DNA of 64,000 nucleotides from Acanthochlamys bracteata (taxonomy: Eukaryota; Streptophyta; Magnoliopsida; Pandanales; Velloziaceae), in the NCBI GenBank assembly GCA_019914995.1, contig CM034138.1, positions 2,790,001-2,854,000 of the forward strand. Reading direction: 5' to 3'. The notes beneath the pieces are model-generated. The model searched no databases and was not told the DNA's origin. It worked only from the letters and a program-made list of their open reading frames with translations. Positions 42,276 through 53,948 of the stretch are shown here, in pieces (within the stretch, counting starts at the first letter, position 1; each line of letters opens with the position of its first letter). The translations under genes and the position numbers were made by a program.

Positions 42276-44856
42276 ATGGATTTGGATAGCGCTGATTGCG
42301 CTTCATCTGTTGATGTCCTCGACGACGAGGAGGTCCTCCTTCCGCAGCAGCAGCAGCACCATCTCCACCGGCACCATTCTACTTCCAAGCCTAACGCCAC
42401 CGCCGCAGCCGCAGCAGCATTTGTGGGGCACAATGTCGTGGGACCCACTGTTCTTCCACCGCCGGCGACCAACGTGTACGAGTTGTTAGAATGCCCTGTC
42501 TGCACCAATTCTATGTATCCTCCTATTCACCAGGTTCGATCATTTTGCCTTTCTCGATCCATTGTTATAAGATCTGTGTCGAACTTGGGATTTTGTTTCT
42601 GGGTTTTGGTAGTTGGGTGGAATTGATGGGGTTGGTTGGAGAAAGTTGCAATGTTTGCGCGTGGGTGTGCAATTTGATCTGTTTATGGTGGATGTCGGTT
42701 CATTTGACATTCTGGTGTTGGTTGGTTAAGGGAAAGATGCCATCTTTGTGCTTCTTTTCTCTCTTTTTGGTGCGTTTTCATGCGAAATTGAATCTGTGTA
42801 CGAAGGACGTGTCTGTCTTTTGATTATCATTTTTTGTTTTGACTCACAAGTGGAGTCAATTGTGGGAGAAAGTCTTTGTACTTTGATAGTTTGTGCAGAT
42901 TTGTTTGTTATGTTTCGCAGTGCCGGATTGGATTGAAATTGATGAATGTGAGTTCGTTTGAGACAAGTTAGTGGCTTTGGTTGTGGAGTGCTGTAGCTCT
43001 CTTTGTTGGATTAGAAACTAGTCTATTCCTGCTGGGTCTTAAAGTTGGGCCTCTCCATCAAGTTATGGCAATTTGCCCCTTGGCAGAAAGGCTGGATAGT
43101 ACCAGTTTATAAATAATGAAAGAAATAACAATGTCGATTGCATAATTGAAGTGGATAAGAGGCTGCAGCCTTCAAAGTTGTCTGAACAACTTGAACATTG
43201 TGGTGTGAAAGAATGTGAAGGAACTACTTTACTCTATTAGTAATATGTCTTGGCAAGTAGAACCAGAGTTGCTAGAATATGTCCTTCTGTTGGTTTTTCT
43301 CTGTATCATGTATGAACAGATTGTCTCATTTTCAGGACTTAAGCAGGTTCTTTAATTCATATTCATTCAATATTGTTACTGTTCTAGCACATGGTATGAC
43401 TTATTAGTGTCTAGTTCAAAACTAAAATCATTAGATACTCTTTTGGTTGCATACGCAAGCCTAATGAGCATCAATACAATTGTTGCCATTTTATTTAAAA
43501 TTGCAAGTGCTATTGGGTTTGTTGTTCCTGCCGATTTTTCCTTTTTTATTTGACAGCCCATCGGTAGAAAACCAGATTTGAAATAGATCAAGTCTTCGAA
43601 GAACTGGTAGCAGAAGCTCGATCCTTTTCTATAGTTTGATGATGGACAAACTCAGTTGATTACTAACTACAAAGTCAAGGCTGTTTTGTTGGTCCAGCAG
43701 ACAGCAGTTGTTATCATGTCAGGGTGCGTTTACATGCATTTGAATCAAGGGAAACATATTAATTCCAATAACCTCAAATAGGAGATGAAAGCATGTCCTT
43801 CAAATCTTTTCCATCCAGGCCATATCGTTAATGATAAATTCGAGTTGTAGTGCATGCCAGGTGTTTTGTGGTGTATGTATCATCATTGTTCATCTATTTT
43901 GTTTTCTATTAGTTTATGTATTTTAACAACTTATGCTAATTTTCAGTGTCACAATGGGCATACCCTATGTTCAACTTGTAAAGAAAGGGTTCACAATCGC
44001 TGTCCCACTTGTAGACAAGAGCTCGGGGACATTCGTTGTTTAGCACTAGAGAAGATTGCTGAATCACTTGAACTTCCTTGCAAATATTATTCTTTGAGTT
44101 GCCCTGAGATCTTTCCATATTATAGCAAGCTCAAGCATGAAGCTCACTGCAACTTCAGACCGTACAACTGTCCATATGCTGGGTCTGAATGCTCAGTCGT
44201 TGGGGACATCCCTTTCTTGGTTGGCCATTTGAGGGATGATCACAAAGTAGACATGCACTCTGGCTGCACATTTAATCATCGTTATGTCAAGTCAAATCCT
44301 AGAGAAGTTGAAAACGCCACCTGGATGTTGACCGTAAGAATGCTTCAGTATATGGGAGAATTTTCCATTGTATCAGATATTTAGCTGAACTATGTCTATC
44401 CATAACTATTTTTACTCACAAATAATTGAATTCTTCTAATTTGATTGTTGAGATGTCTGTTTTCCAATCATGCGTAACTCTTTTGCTATCCAGGTCTTCC
44501 ATTGCTTTGGCCAGTACTTCTGCTTGCACTTTGAGGCCTTCCAATTGGGGATGGCTCCAGTATATATGGCATTCCTTCGATTCATGGGTGATGAAAATGA
44601 GGCCAAGAATTACAGCTACAGCCTTGAGGTAGGTTCCAATGGAAGAAAGCTGATTTGGGAAGGTACCCCGAGAAGCATCCGCGACAGCCACCGCAAAGTC
44701 CGAGACAGTCATGATGGTCTTATAATACAGAGGAACATGGCTCTCTTTTTCTCAGGAGGAGACAGAAAGGAGCTTAAGCTGCGGGTCACTGGCCGGATAT
44801 GGAAGGACCAACAGAACCAAGAATCCGGAGTATGTGTTCCCAATCTGTGTAGCTGA
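42276..44856 (+). CDS. SINAT3: SINAT3-like E3 ubiquitin ligase (SINA family)
   Basis: This is a RING E3 ligase of the Seven-in-absentia family; plant SINATs ubiquitinate ATG6/TRAF1, ESCRT and other signalling proteins. Exons: 42276-42533, 43947-44333 and 44494-44856, all GT-AG; 335 aa. The RING starts at ECPVC (72-76), the first intron falls inside it (after PPIHQ), and it resumes CHNGHTLCSTCKERVHNRCP (C3HC4). The SIAH zinc finger follows (CNFRPYNCPYAGSECSV, HLRDDHKVDMH), then the TRAF-like substrate-binding domain (HFEAFQLGMAPVYMAFLRF, ELKLRVTGRIW). The N-terminus MDLDSADCASSVDV and the C-terminus CVPNLCS match SINAT3 rather than SINAT1/2/4/5. Low-complexity Gln/His and Ala tracts (residues 24-50) are coded by CAG and GCC/GCA repeats. 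All metal ligands look intact. Confidence 0.95.
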
Positions 44857-46431
44857 ACTATCTCGCTGCTTCAGTCTCTGGTTGTGGCCATATGGCGCAG
44901 GATTGTTGCTGCACTTTTTACTTCAGAACTTACTGACAACACGTATAATGTATCTTATGCTCCGACTTGTGGGAAAAAAGGGGGTTGGTGTTGGAATGGT
45001 CTAGAGACTTGTTGTACGCATAGTAAGATATTTTCTGTATCTTGCCTATCTTGCCAATACACTTGAGAATTACAAAAATTCAGCTGGTACCATGTCTCTG
45101 TGAACTGTCTTAGTATATGGTTTTTCGGTGCCATGTTTCTTTACAGAGTTCTATATAGTTGAGTAGATGGAACAGATTCTGATAGAAGTGATATTGCATT
45201 TCACAGCATTGAACAACTAGATATTCAATCTTGATGTTGCATGGTGATCTTGATCGAAAATTTCTTCAGTTAAAGCTTTTCACTAACGGATTCTTTCATC
45301 AGTAACTCCAAGATTTTAAGGTTTATTATTGTGCATCTGAAGCCCTTCTCTTGTCCGTCAGCAGGATTCTATGTGATAGGATGATGCTAGAATGTAAAAC
45401 ATGCCAAGCAGTAAGCACAAAGAAGTTGCAATACATTAACAATTCTGGTTCCTTCATTTCTTTTTTATTTCCTTTTAGGACATGTGTTTAATTAAATAAA
45501 AGTGAGTTTGCAAAAGTGATCGCGAATGTGAAGTTCAGAAACACGAGCAATGTAGTTTAAAGTTAAATTTTAATAAAAATAAATTTTCGTATGAAAATAG
45601 GGTTCCTAATGATAACTAAAACATATAAAGTTGTTGAACTCAAAAACTGAAAGGAAAAAGTGAAGTTCCTTGCAATTAAACATGCCCTTAGTTCACAAGC
45701 CTCCCAAAGAAAGTTCAATCCCTTATACCTCTGCTTTTCAAGTACAGTCATAGAGGATGCTATCATGAACAGGGAATAAATAAAGCTGGCTTGAAGGAAT
45801 ACCCTAAATTCTCAAGCTTGGTTACTGAAGCCATTTCGTAAGACTGGCCAGTCAGTAGCCTGACTAATATAAAAAGCAAACTGTAGAGTGAGTATGTGCA
45901 AGGTTCAACTTTTGAATGATAATTCTGCTGTTTTCAATCGTTAAATGCATAAAAAATCCTTCAATTAAAGTTGATTTGAAAAGGAAGTCACATTGATCCA
46001 ATTTAGATCTATATACAAAGAATAGGACTAGTACTTCTGGGTTCAGCTGGAACATACAACAGGAACATATTTGGGAAGAACACATAAAAACGAAATAGCA
46101 AGATTCAAACTATAAGGATGTAGGATACAGAACGTGTGGTGATACATTATATTCAACGGATTATATTTTAGATCATTTTAGATTGCAAAAGGCTTCGTCA
46201 GATGCAACACTAAGCTACACACCCAGTGAAGACTAATATGACAGGTGATAATATTCAATCCTATCCAAAACGATTATACATCTCGCTAGATGGTAGAGCA
46301 TACTCTGTATACAACATAACTTTCAACAAGAGTTCCATACTGCCTTCCTAGCTCATGAGACTCTTTAGCTTTCAGCAACTAATTTTCACTCCTTGACCCC
46401 TAACTGCACCACTTCACAATTCTGATTGAAC
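44857..46431. other. Intergenic region between SINAT3 and PPR genes
   Basis: SINAT3 3' UTR sequence and, at the far end, PPR 3' UTR sequence. The MITE-like element at 45478-45687 lies between. Short frames have no family resemblance. Confidence 0.4.
45478..45687. mobile_element. Tourist-like MITE, 210 bp
   Basis: The left end GGACATGTGTTTAATT and the inverted right end GGGCATGTTTAATTGC are similar, and TTA is found directly on both sides (45475-45477, 45688-45690). It is non-coding. It resembles the GGGCATGTTTA family seen at 24466. Confidence 0.65.
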
Positions 46432-48402
46432 CTAGCTTGGGCCAGCATTCACCTCAAGATCATTTGATTTGCTAGTATCATTTGCTTCAGCTAAGCTAAT
46501 ATCACGGAGCAAGCCATTTTCTAGTCCGTCAAGAGCAGCACTTGTGCCAAGAATTGGAGATTCACTATTACTATCTTCAGAGGTACCTAGAAAACTCCTC
46601 TTTCCTAAGACTGCTTCTATGGCTGCTGCACTTGCCCTGGCAGCAGCTTCCTCCTTAGCAACTTCTTCAGCCCTCCTCCTCATTGCTTCTTCCCTTGCAA
46701 GAGCTTTGGCTCTAGCTTTCTCTTCCTCAGCACAAGCGAAAGCCTCAGCCTTTTCCTTATTCACATCCTCGATCAATGTCCCCAAATCCCCTTGCCTATC
46801 TTCTTTCACCAATGATGCTTCCATGAGCTCCTTCATTTCTGATCTGAAAACTACACCTTCATCCATCAGCATATCTCTCGTTATTGCTAGCGCATCATCC
46901 AATCTCCCTACACCACAGAAACACTGCAGAAAAATCTCATAACTCTGGGAGTTTCTCTTGACATCCCTCCCCACCATCTGGTTATAAAACTCCTTTGCCT
47001 CATCAACCCTTCCAACTTTGACCAGCCCATCGATGAGCTTATTGTATGATTCTGCATCAGGCTTCAGTTCCAACTCCACCATTTTCTTAAAGTACTGCAA
47101 TGCATCATCCACTCTATCCATCCTAAGACACGCGTCAACTAGCAATGTGTATGTATCTTCATCCGGCTTGATTCCCTTCTCACCCATCTCTTCATAAAGT
47201 TCCTCAGCCTTAGCTACCAAATGATTCTCACCAAGGTGCCTTATAAGATTATTATAAGAATTTGTGTCAGCAGTAAAATTCTTCTCTCCCATCTTCCGGA
47301 AAATAGCAAGTCCCTCGCTGAACCTCCCTGCAGCACAGTATCCATCCACCATCACATTGTAACTCTTCAGATCCAAGGCAATCCTCAAAGGCGGACAATG
47401 CTCACTAATCATCCGATCAAACAAACACAAGGCCACATCAAAGCTCCCATTCTTGCTCAACGCTTCAAGCACCGAATTGTAGCTTTCAGCCTTGAACCTA
47501 ACCTTAGAGTCAAATTCTCCCAACACTTTATTGTACCACTGTATTGCCTCGGCCACCATTCCTTTCATAAACAACCCCTTCATCAAACTCCCATATACCA
47601 CTCCATCGTCAGGAACTTCAGCGCCCAACTTCTCTTTCATCTCATCGAACAATGCCAAAACTTTATCCGGTTCACCAACACGAATAAACCCTTCCATTAA
47701 CATATCATAAACAACCGGGTCCGGCGATAGAAGACAATGTTGATCCATCTCATCCTTCAAGTTCAAAGCTTCATCAAACATAGAACGTTCGACGAGAGCA
47801 GAAACAAGAATCCGATAAGTCGTAGGCGAAGGACTAATCGGAGAATCCCTGATCATCAACTTATAGTTCTGTATCGCAGTTTCGATATGACCAAGGGCGA
47901 TATGTGCCTTGAAAAGAAAATTATATGTAGCTACAGAAGGCGGCACAGCAGCTTGCATAGCAAACCGGTGAACAGCGAGGGCATCAAGCGGTCGGTTAGA
48001 ATTCAACAGAGCTTCAGCAGCTGTGGTGACAGTGAATGTTGAAGGCCGGCAATTGGAATAAATATGGTGACGAACAAGAGCAGCAGCTTCATCGAGATCA
48101 AAAGAATTGATTTGGGTGAGAACGTTGTTGTGGAGATTTAGTCGAGTGGGAGTGAGAGAGCAAGCGGGATCAGGGATTTTAGGAATGTTAGGGTTTGAAG
48201 GAGGTTTAGGTTTTGGAGTTGGATCAGGGGGAGGAGATAAGAGTGCGGAAAGTGACGGCGGCGCCATTCCTAGCCGATGTTTTCGATTCCGCCGAGCGGC
48301 AGCTGCGGATTCTGGTGTTGAGAAGGAGAAGTTGCGAGTGAATGGAGAGATTGCAGCGGCGGAGAATGGTGGCCAGCGGCGGCGGAGGAGGAAAGGCGCC
48401 AT
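46432..48402 (-). CDS. P-class pentatricopeptide repeat protein with charged coiled-coil tail
   Basis: This is an intronless 656-aa RNA-binding PPR protein, probably mitochondrial or plastid: the ATG at 48402 gives an Arg-rich presequence (MAPFLLRRRWPPFSAAAISP). A frame extends 13 codons upstream to 48441 but has no ATG there. About ten 35-residue PPR motifs occupy residues 140-510, for example VATYNFLFKAHIALGHIETA, KSYNVMVDGYCAAGRFSEGL and DTYTLLVDACLRMDRVDDAL. No E/DYW editing domain follows. Instead a Glu/Lys/Arg/Ala-rich helix (about 560-605; AEEEKARAKALAREEA) predicts a coiled coil, then an acidic Ser-rich tail. The layout recalls Arabidopsis EMB1796 (At3g49240), an essential gene; I hold that identification at moderate confidence only. 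Confidence 0.9.
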   Translation of the reverse strand: MAPFLLRRRWPPFSAAAISPFTRNFSFSTPESAAAARRNRKHRLGMAPPSLSALLSPPPDPTPKPKPPSNPNIPKIPDPACSLTPTRLNLHNNVLTQINSFDLDEAAALVRHHIYSNCRPSTFTVTTAAEALLNSNRPLDALAVHRFAMQAAVPPSVATYNFLFKAHIALGHIETAIQNYKLMIRDSPISPSPTTYRILVSALVERSMFDEALNLKDEMDQHCLLSPDPVVYDMLMEGFIRVGEPDKVLALFDEMKEKLGAEVPDDGVVYGSLMKGLFMKGMVAEAIQWYNKVLGEFDSKVRFKAESYNSVLEALSKNGSFDVALCLFDRMISEHCPPLRIALDLKSYNVMVDGYCAAGRFSEGLAIFRKMGEKNFTADTNSYNNLIRHLGENHLVAKAEELYEEMGEKGIKPDEDTYTLLVDACLRMDRVDDALQYFKKMVELELKPDAESYNKLIDGLVKVGRVDEAKEFYNQMVGRDVKRNSQSYEIFLQCFCGVGRLDDALAITRDMLMDEGVVFRSEMKELMEASLVKEDRQGDLGTLIEDVNKEKAEAFACAEEEKARAKALAREEAMRRRAEEVAKEEAAARASAAAIEAVLGKRSFLGTSEDSNSESPILGTSAALDGLENGLLRDISLAEANDTSKSNDLEVNAGPS

Positions 48403-49831
48403 TCTTCCTTTTCTCTTTCTTTTTCGGTTATCTGGAAACAAAAAAGAAAAGAAAGAGGTATTGAAGGGTTTGGATTAACAAAAATAAAAGTTCTTTTTTC
48501 ATTAAGAACGGATGTCTTACGTAAAAGTGCTTTTAAAAAATTATTTTAATGAAGAATATTTTTATTTTTTAATTTTAAAAATAAAAATTAATAATAAAAT
48601 TTTATAACGTAAATTTTTTTAATATTTTAATAAATTTATAAATTATCATAAAAACTTCTGTCTAGAAATATAAACTTAAAGAGTTAAAAAAATCAAATAT
48701 GTTTTAAATACCTCAAAATTTTTGAAGAAATAAATATTATAAAATAAAATTTTAAAATAAATAAAAATAAGTTAATTCTATATTTTAATTTATTTTGAAG
48801 TGAAGCCAAACTTCAAATTGAAAAGCTGAAAATGAATTTTTGAATAATAAAATAATACTAAAATTTTCATTTTAATAAATACTGAAATGAATTTTTTAAA
48901 ATTCTAAATCTAATGGGATCAAGTAGATCACAACTGACACCTATCTTGAATTTATTTTTAATCACTTTTTTAATGTACGTATTTATAGTTACATTATGGT
49001 GAAAATTATTTAAACATTCTTCAATTAAATTTTATCTCTAAAATAGCTCCTTCAAAAGTAATATTAATTACTTTTTACAGCAAATTTGAAATATATTCGT
49101 GAAAAGTTGTAAATAAATATTAATTCAGCAAAATACTATTAGTAATTGTCATGATGTTAAAAAATATGAACATTGAATAAAGCTCATATGTAATAAAATT
49201 TATTTAAGAATTAATAAAAATATAAGAAAATCGCACAATTTTAATTAATAATAAATATTAGATATTATAAAGTTTTGAAATATCATCTAGTATGAATAAA
49301 TGTTAATTATAGACCAAATTATTTCTCGTAAAAAAATCTATTTTAATTTTTTAGAAGTTTCTTATAAACGGTGACTAACAAAATAAAGTTATTTTTAAAA
49401 AATATTTTCGTTTTTATTTTTTTTAAAATACTTTAAAATTGTTTTGATATTATTTTTATACTGTTGAAACTAAGTACGACTTATTGGATATATACGACTT
49501 TAAAATTGTCTAATCTTCCAACCAAACAAAAGAAGCTAATTTAGTGGGTACTCATCCTTATTGGATATATCCGAATCCGTTTACAAGTCGCTGACGACAG
49601 AGCTGCTCCGAATCTTCCCGTAATATACTGGAGACATCTTCAATGTGTTTTACAAATAACACCCTTATGTAATGCAAACTACAATCTCTCTTCTTCTATG
49701 CCCTCTTAAAAATGCTCAGTCATTTTCACACCGTAATATTTAAATCATTACAAATTGCCCCACTACTTCCTCTTCTTTGTCTTCTCATTCTGTACACTGG
49801 AAAAGCAAGCGAAGCAATGTAGTGCACGGCC
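48403..49831. other. PPR promoter side and AT-rich intergenic region
   Basis: The first ~80 bp are the PPR 5' UTR. 48,480-49,500 is very AT-rich and low complexity with no supported gene. 49,600-49,830 is probably the promoter and 5' UTR of the DUF212 gene. Confidence 0.4.
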
Positions 49832-52800
49832 ATGGCTGCTGGCTCAATCACACTGCTACATATAAATCGATGTTATATAAAACGTTCTCTATTTCTGAAC
49901 TCTTCTTGCCGGAGAGTTTCATCGGGAGCAGCCGGAGCAAGATGCTTCGTAGGAATACGAATAAGAACAGCTCTTATGAGCACAACCATGGCGGCAGCAG
50001 CTGCTTCGAGAGCAAGAGTTAGTCCGTTTGTTTCAGCATTAGCGGCGAACCCAACATTTGTTTCGGGGCTGGTTGCTTGGGCCCTAGCGCAGACAATGAA
50101 ACTTCTGTTACATTTCTTTGTAGAGCGAAGATGGGATTTCAGTATGCTTGTGAGTTCTGGAGGAATGCCTTCGTCGCATTCTGCTCTTTGTATGGCCCTT
50201 ACTTCGGCAGTGGCGATTTGTCATGGTGTTGCTGATTCGCTGTTTCCAGTCTGTCTTGGGTTTAGTCTCATTGTTATGTATGATGCTATTGGTGTCCGAC
50301 GGCATGCCGGCATGCAGGCCGAGGTGAGATTGACTACCTTAGTTTTTTTTCTTCTTTTCTGTTGTTATCTTTTAGTAGATTAGAAAGTTCAGCTTGATGA
50401 ATTCGACATTATCTTTATAAATTGTTGAGTAATGTATGGCGCATGTGAAGATGTAGGAAAACATTTGTCGATTAATCATTAAGATAAAGATTCTATCATG
50501 AAATTACAAATAGAACTGAGAAGGACTTGTTTGTGTATAACATATATGTGCTACAAACTAGTTCAACATTAACTCTAATCTTTGAAATGATTAAACTATG
50601 GATAGACCAGCTTTAGCTGGTAGCCATTTTCTATTCTTTCGAAACAGAATAATAGATGTGCTATCTTAAGATGTAGTACAAAATTATAACTTCCCTAACC
50701 AACAAAGAAATGTTTATCTCGAGGTGATACCATAAACCGTGCATTTTTTTATCAAAAATATGAATACTGTGCTTTCGTCCTACATGTGCCACTTCCAATA
50801 TTGATATACTTCTGCATTTTAGAAGAACAAACAATGAACAACGAAGGACTTTCCTATAATGCACAAGGGGAATTATCTTTTGTACCGAGTTCGCAAACAG
50901 AAGCCTGTTTCAAAGTACTAAATGGCAAACAATGTACAATAGCTTAATGTGATGGAGAGAAATATTCCCATATCCTGCTGATCCCACATGAATGATTTAC
51001 TTTTACCACGGTGGATCCTTGATGTGGAGTTTCACCCTGAAATGAATGGAAAACAGGCTTTAGAGCTAGATGGAGTCTGTTCTTGGAGAAGTAAGGAAAG
51101 GATGTCATTATAGGATGCTGTTGACCAACTCACTGACCTCTTAGAGAAAGCTCAATAATAAGAAAATTTATAAATCAGGTTTCAAGATGAGAGTTGGAGA
51201 TAGAGAAGAGGCTTGAAATTGTAAAATATCACTTTTAAGTCACTTCCTATAGTTCCTCTGGCAAGATCTTCTGATCGTTAAGCCTCATATTGCTAATAAA
51301 ATGCTGTATATGCATAATTCCATCAGTATTGGGTCTTGATCTGTTATGCTGTTGTAGGCCAATAGCAACAAAGACTTAGCATGATATGACACAACTTGAT
51401 CTAGCATTACTCGAGTGTTACACTGAAATGATACTAGTATGTTGGGTTGAAACATTTTGTTTTGAACTTGTAATATCAAGTAAGGAAATTTGTTGATCGG
51501 TCTTTTGATAAATTCTTAATTGAAGGATGCTCTGTGCTGAATTTTACTTGTTCATCTTTCTACTGTGAACTATGGATATATTCTACATGAGCAAGCAACC
51601 TTACATTTTGGCATATTACTATCTAAAAGAGTGTCATTCTAGTACTTTATGAATCTATGTGACATTATTTCTTCATTCAAGCGTAACCAGAAAGTCATTG
51701 GAAACCAATCAACTGGAGATAGTGGGTTCTTGGTGTCCTTCCTTCCCACCTTTCATGTGATTTGATTCAAATCCCATGAGTAACAGGAAGTCTAATTAGT
51801 ATCCATGTTTAAGCAATGAGTCTACCGAGGTAGCGTGAAATGCATTCACTCAACTGTCAAGCAGAGAACAATGAGTTCTCTGGATGCAAAAGCAACAGGA
51901 GTTCAAGAACAGTATCAGTTTCAACAACGATGTTAAAGTAAGGTTCTAGGTAAGTTTGATATGCTTGACCATATAAGAGGGAGGGATCAAAGATTAACTG
52001 ATAAATCATCAGAAAAAGTCATCTTTGAGTAGATAAATGCTCATCAAAGAACTAATGTTCTCTTTTTAGTTTGTTAATTGCATGCAAGTCTTGACATGAC
52101 TAAGGGTGCGTTTGGGATTGCTTATGAAATGGAGCTTTTCTGAAATAGAAGGTATTTTATCCTTTTTGAAAAACGAGTTTTATTTTTTTTTATTTTAAGA
52201 AAAATAAAAATATGCAATAAAAAGATCTCACTATGTAGAATTTTTCTAAATTTTTTAAATTTTTAAATAAATTTTCTAAATACTTATAAAATATGTATTG
52301 AAAAACGTAAAATGAGAAAAATTGAAAAGGAACGTTTGGAATGCAATCCCAAACGCACCCTAAACATGTTGATTGCAGTCTATACTTGCTTGCAGACGAT
52401 CTTTATCTTGCATAGATGAATTTGTACAGCTTATGAGAGCAAAGTCTTACTTAAGACTCAAATATCGTTTATTGAGACTTGATATTGAAATAAACTATTG
52501 CTTCCAAAATGGATTATCCTTGTCCTTTTTTTTTCTCAGGTAATTGAATTGGAGTTCTAAAAATATAGGCTCTTATGTTGATGTTGGTCATTTTTGCTAG
52601 ATCTTTTGAATGTGAAAGTCAGGTGATTTATGTTAGATTATGTTACATCATTATTCTGACTGAGTTGAGGGACCATTCTGCATGAATTGTGATTTCACTG
52701 ATACTGCAAAACTTTTAATTATAGCCAGCTTCAGCTGCAGCTTCTTCTGCATCTTGCAGGTGCTCAATAAGATCATTGAAGATTTGTTTGAAGGTCATCC

Positions 52801-52921
52801 AATTAGCCAGCGAAAGCTGAAGGAACTCCTAGGTCACACTCCATCACAAGTCATTGCAGGGGCTATATTAGGCACTTTAGTTGCTTGCCTCTGTTGCCAA
52901 GGTTACGTTGTTGCAGTCTAA
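49832..52921 (+). CDS. DUF212 family (acid phosphatase/vanadium haloperoxidase-related) membrane protein
   Basis: This is a small membrane protein of the DUF212 family, distantly related to PAP2 phosphatases and haloperoxidases; its biochemical role in plants is unclear. Two exons, 49832-50323 and 52760-52921, give 217 aa; the 2.4-kb intron is phase 0 and GT-AG. The N-terminal 65 residues (Ser/Arg/Ala-rich) may be a plastid transit peptide; an internal in-frame ATG at 49976 would shorten it. The core shows LVAWALAQTMKLLLHFFVERRW, the signature SSGGMPSSHSALCMAL, YDAIGVRRHAGMQAE, then LKELLGHTPSQVIAGAILG and a final membrane segment. Known members often end just here, so it looks complete. Confidence 0.9.
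52104..52360. mobile_element. Tourist-like MITE in DUF212 gene intron
   Basis: Near-perfect terminal inverted repeats: left GGGTGCGTTTGGGATTGC, right end GCAATCCCAAACGCACCC. TAA duplications flank both sides (52101-52103, 52361-52363). At 257 bp it is of the same family as the CLPX intron element. Confidence 0.92.
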
Positions 52922-53658
52922 ACTGCTGCTTTATGTTGAATGACATGCTATTAGAGAATACATCAACATGGTTGTGCAGTCCTCACTATCTTCATGACTT
53001 CATATGCTTTTCTTTTTTATTCCTTTGGTTTTGTGTGCTTTGCTGTAGCCAAATGTGGTGGAGGCCAAACCAAGATCTTTTATGAAGACCTAATGCTAAT
53101 ATCTCTCAAAATATGGATAAAAGAGAATGATTATATAGCAATTTGCAGAAGAGACTATTCCCTGTTGAATGTTCATCTGTCAACGGATAGTGGTCAAAGG
53201 AGTAGGGAGGCAATCTTCCATCGCCAACTAGAACTTGCTTGGGTTTCACAAACTTATTTTTGTTGGGCAAAAAGAAAAGATGACAACCTGCAAAGGGGAA
53301 GCTGTTTAAAGTTTGGAATAATCATTCGTTTCTTGAACTATTAGAATATAACAGATCTTTCCTCCTTTATAGCTTTATTTATACGTAGGACTCATTTAGT
53401 GGTAGTGAGGTGAATTTTTTTAAATTAGGTTTAAAAAGATGAGTTAAACTTTTTATGTTTAATCATATTAAAAGAGAATCTGAATGTATTTTTTCATATT
53501 TAGTTATATTTAGAAATATGAGAAGTCCAAAAGAATTGATAGGCTTTCTTATTTCTTTTCTGGTCCAAAATTTTTTTTAACTGATAACGTAATTCTATAG
53601 CAATTCCTCTTCGTTTCAGGACTGTAGGTAGAAAGAGAATGTTCCATATGTTTGAAAT

Positions 53659-53948
53659 GGTGCGTGTTTTAAATATTTGTAATTGAATTTTATAAATATA
53701 TGAAAAATAGAAAGTAAAATTTTTTAAAAATAAAATAAAAGTAAAATTTAGTATTTATATTTTAATAGTTTTTAAAAATATATTAAAAATTAAAAAATAT
53801 AATTGTATTAAGAAGTATAAATTAAAAAAATTAATTGAAATTTTATATATAAAATAAAGTTTTAATTTTTTATCTAATTAAAATATATAAATTATTTAAA
53901 ATTTAAAATTTAATAAAGTAAAAATTATGGATGTTTGAAATACACTCC
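53659..53948. mobile_element. MITE-like element, GTGTTTCAA terminal family
   Basis: Left end GGTGCGTGTTTTAAATA; inverted right end GGAGTGTATTTCAAACAT; both continue into a TAATT motif. The interior is AT-rich and non-coding. A target duplication is not clear. Confidence 0.5.

Noticed and set aside
48403-48441. PPR start at 48441
   Set aside because: The codon there is TTG, not ATG. The first ATG in frame is at 48402 and gives a sensible presequence.
46469-48478. Several plus-strand frames opposite the PPR gene
   Set aside because: They are shadows of a long conserved minus-strand gene; no family resemblance.
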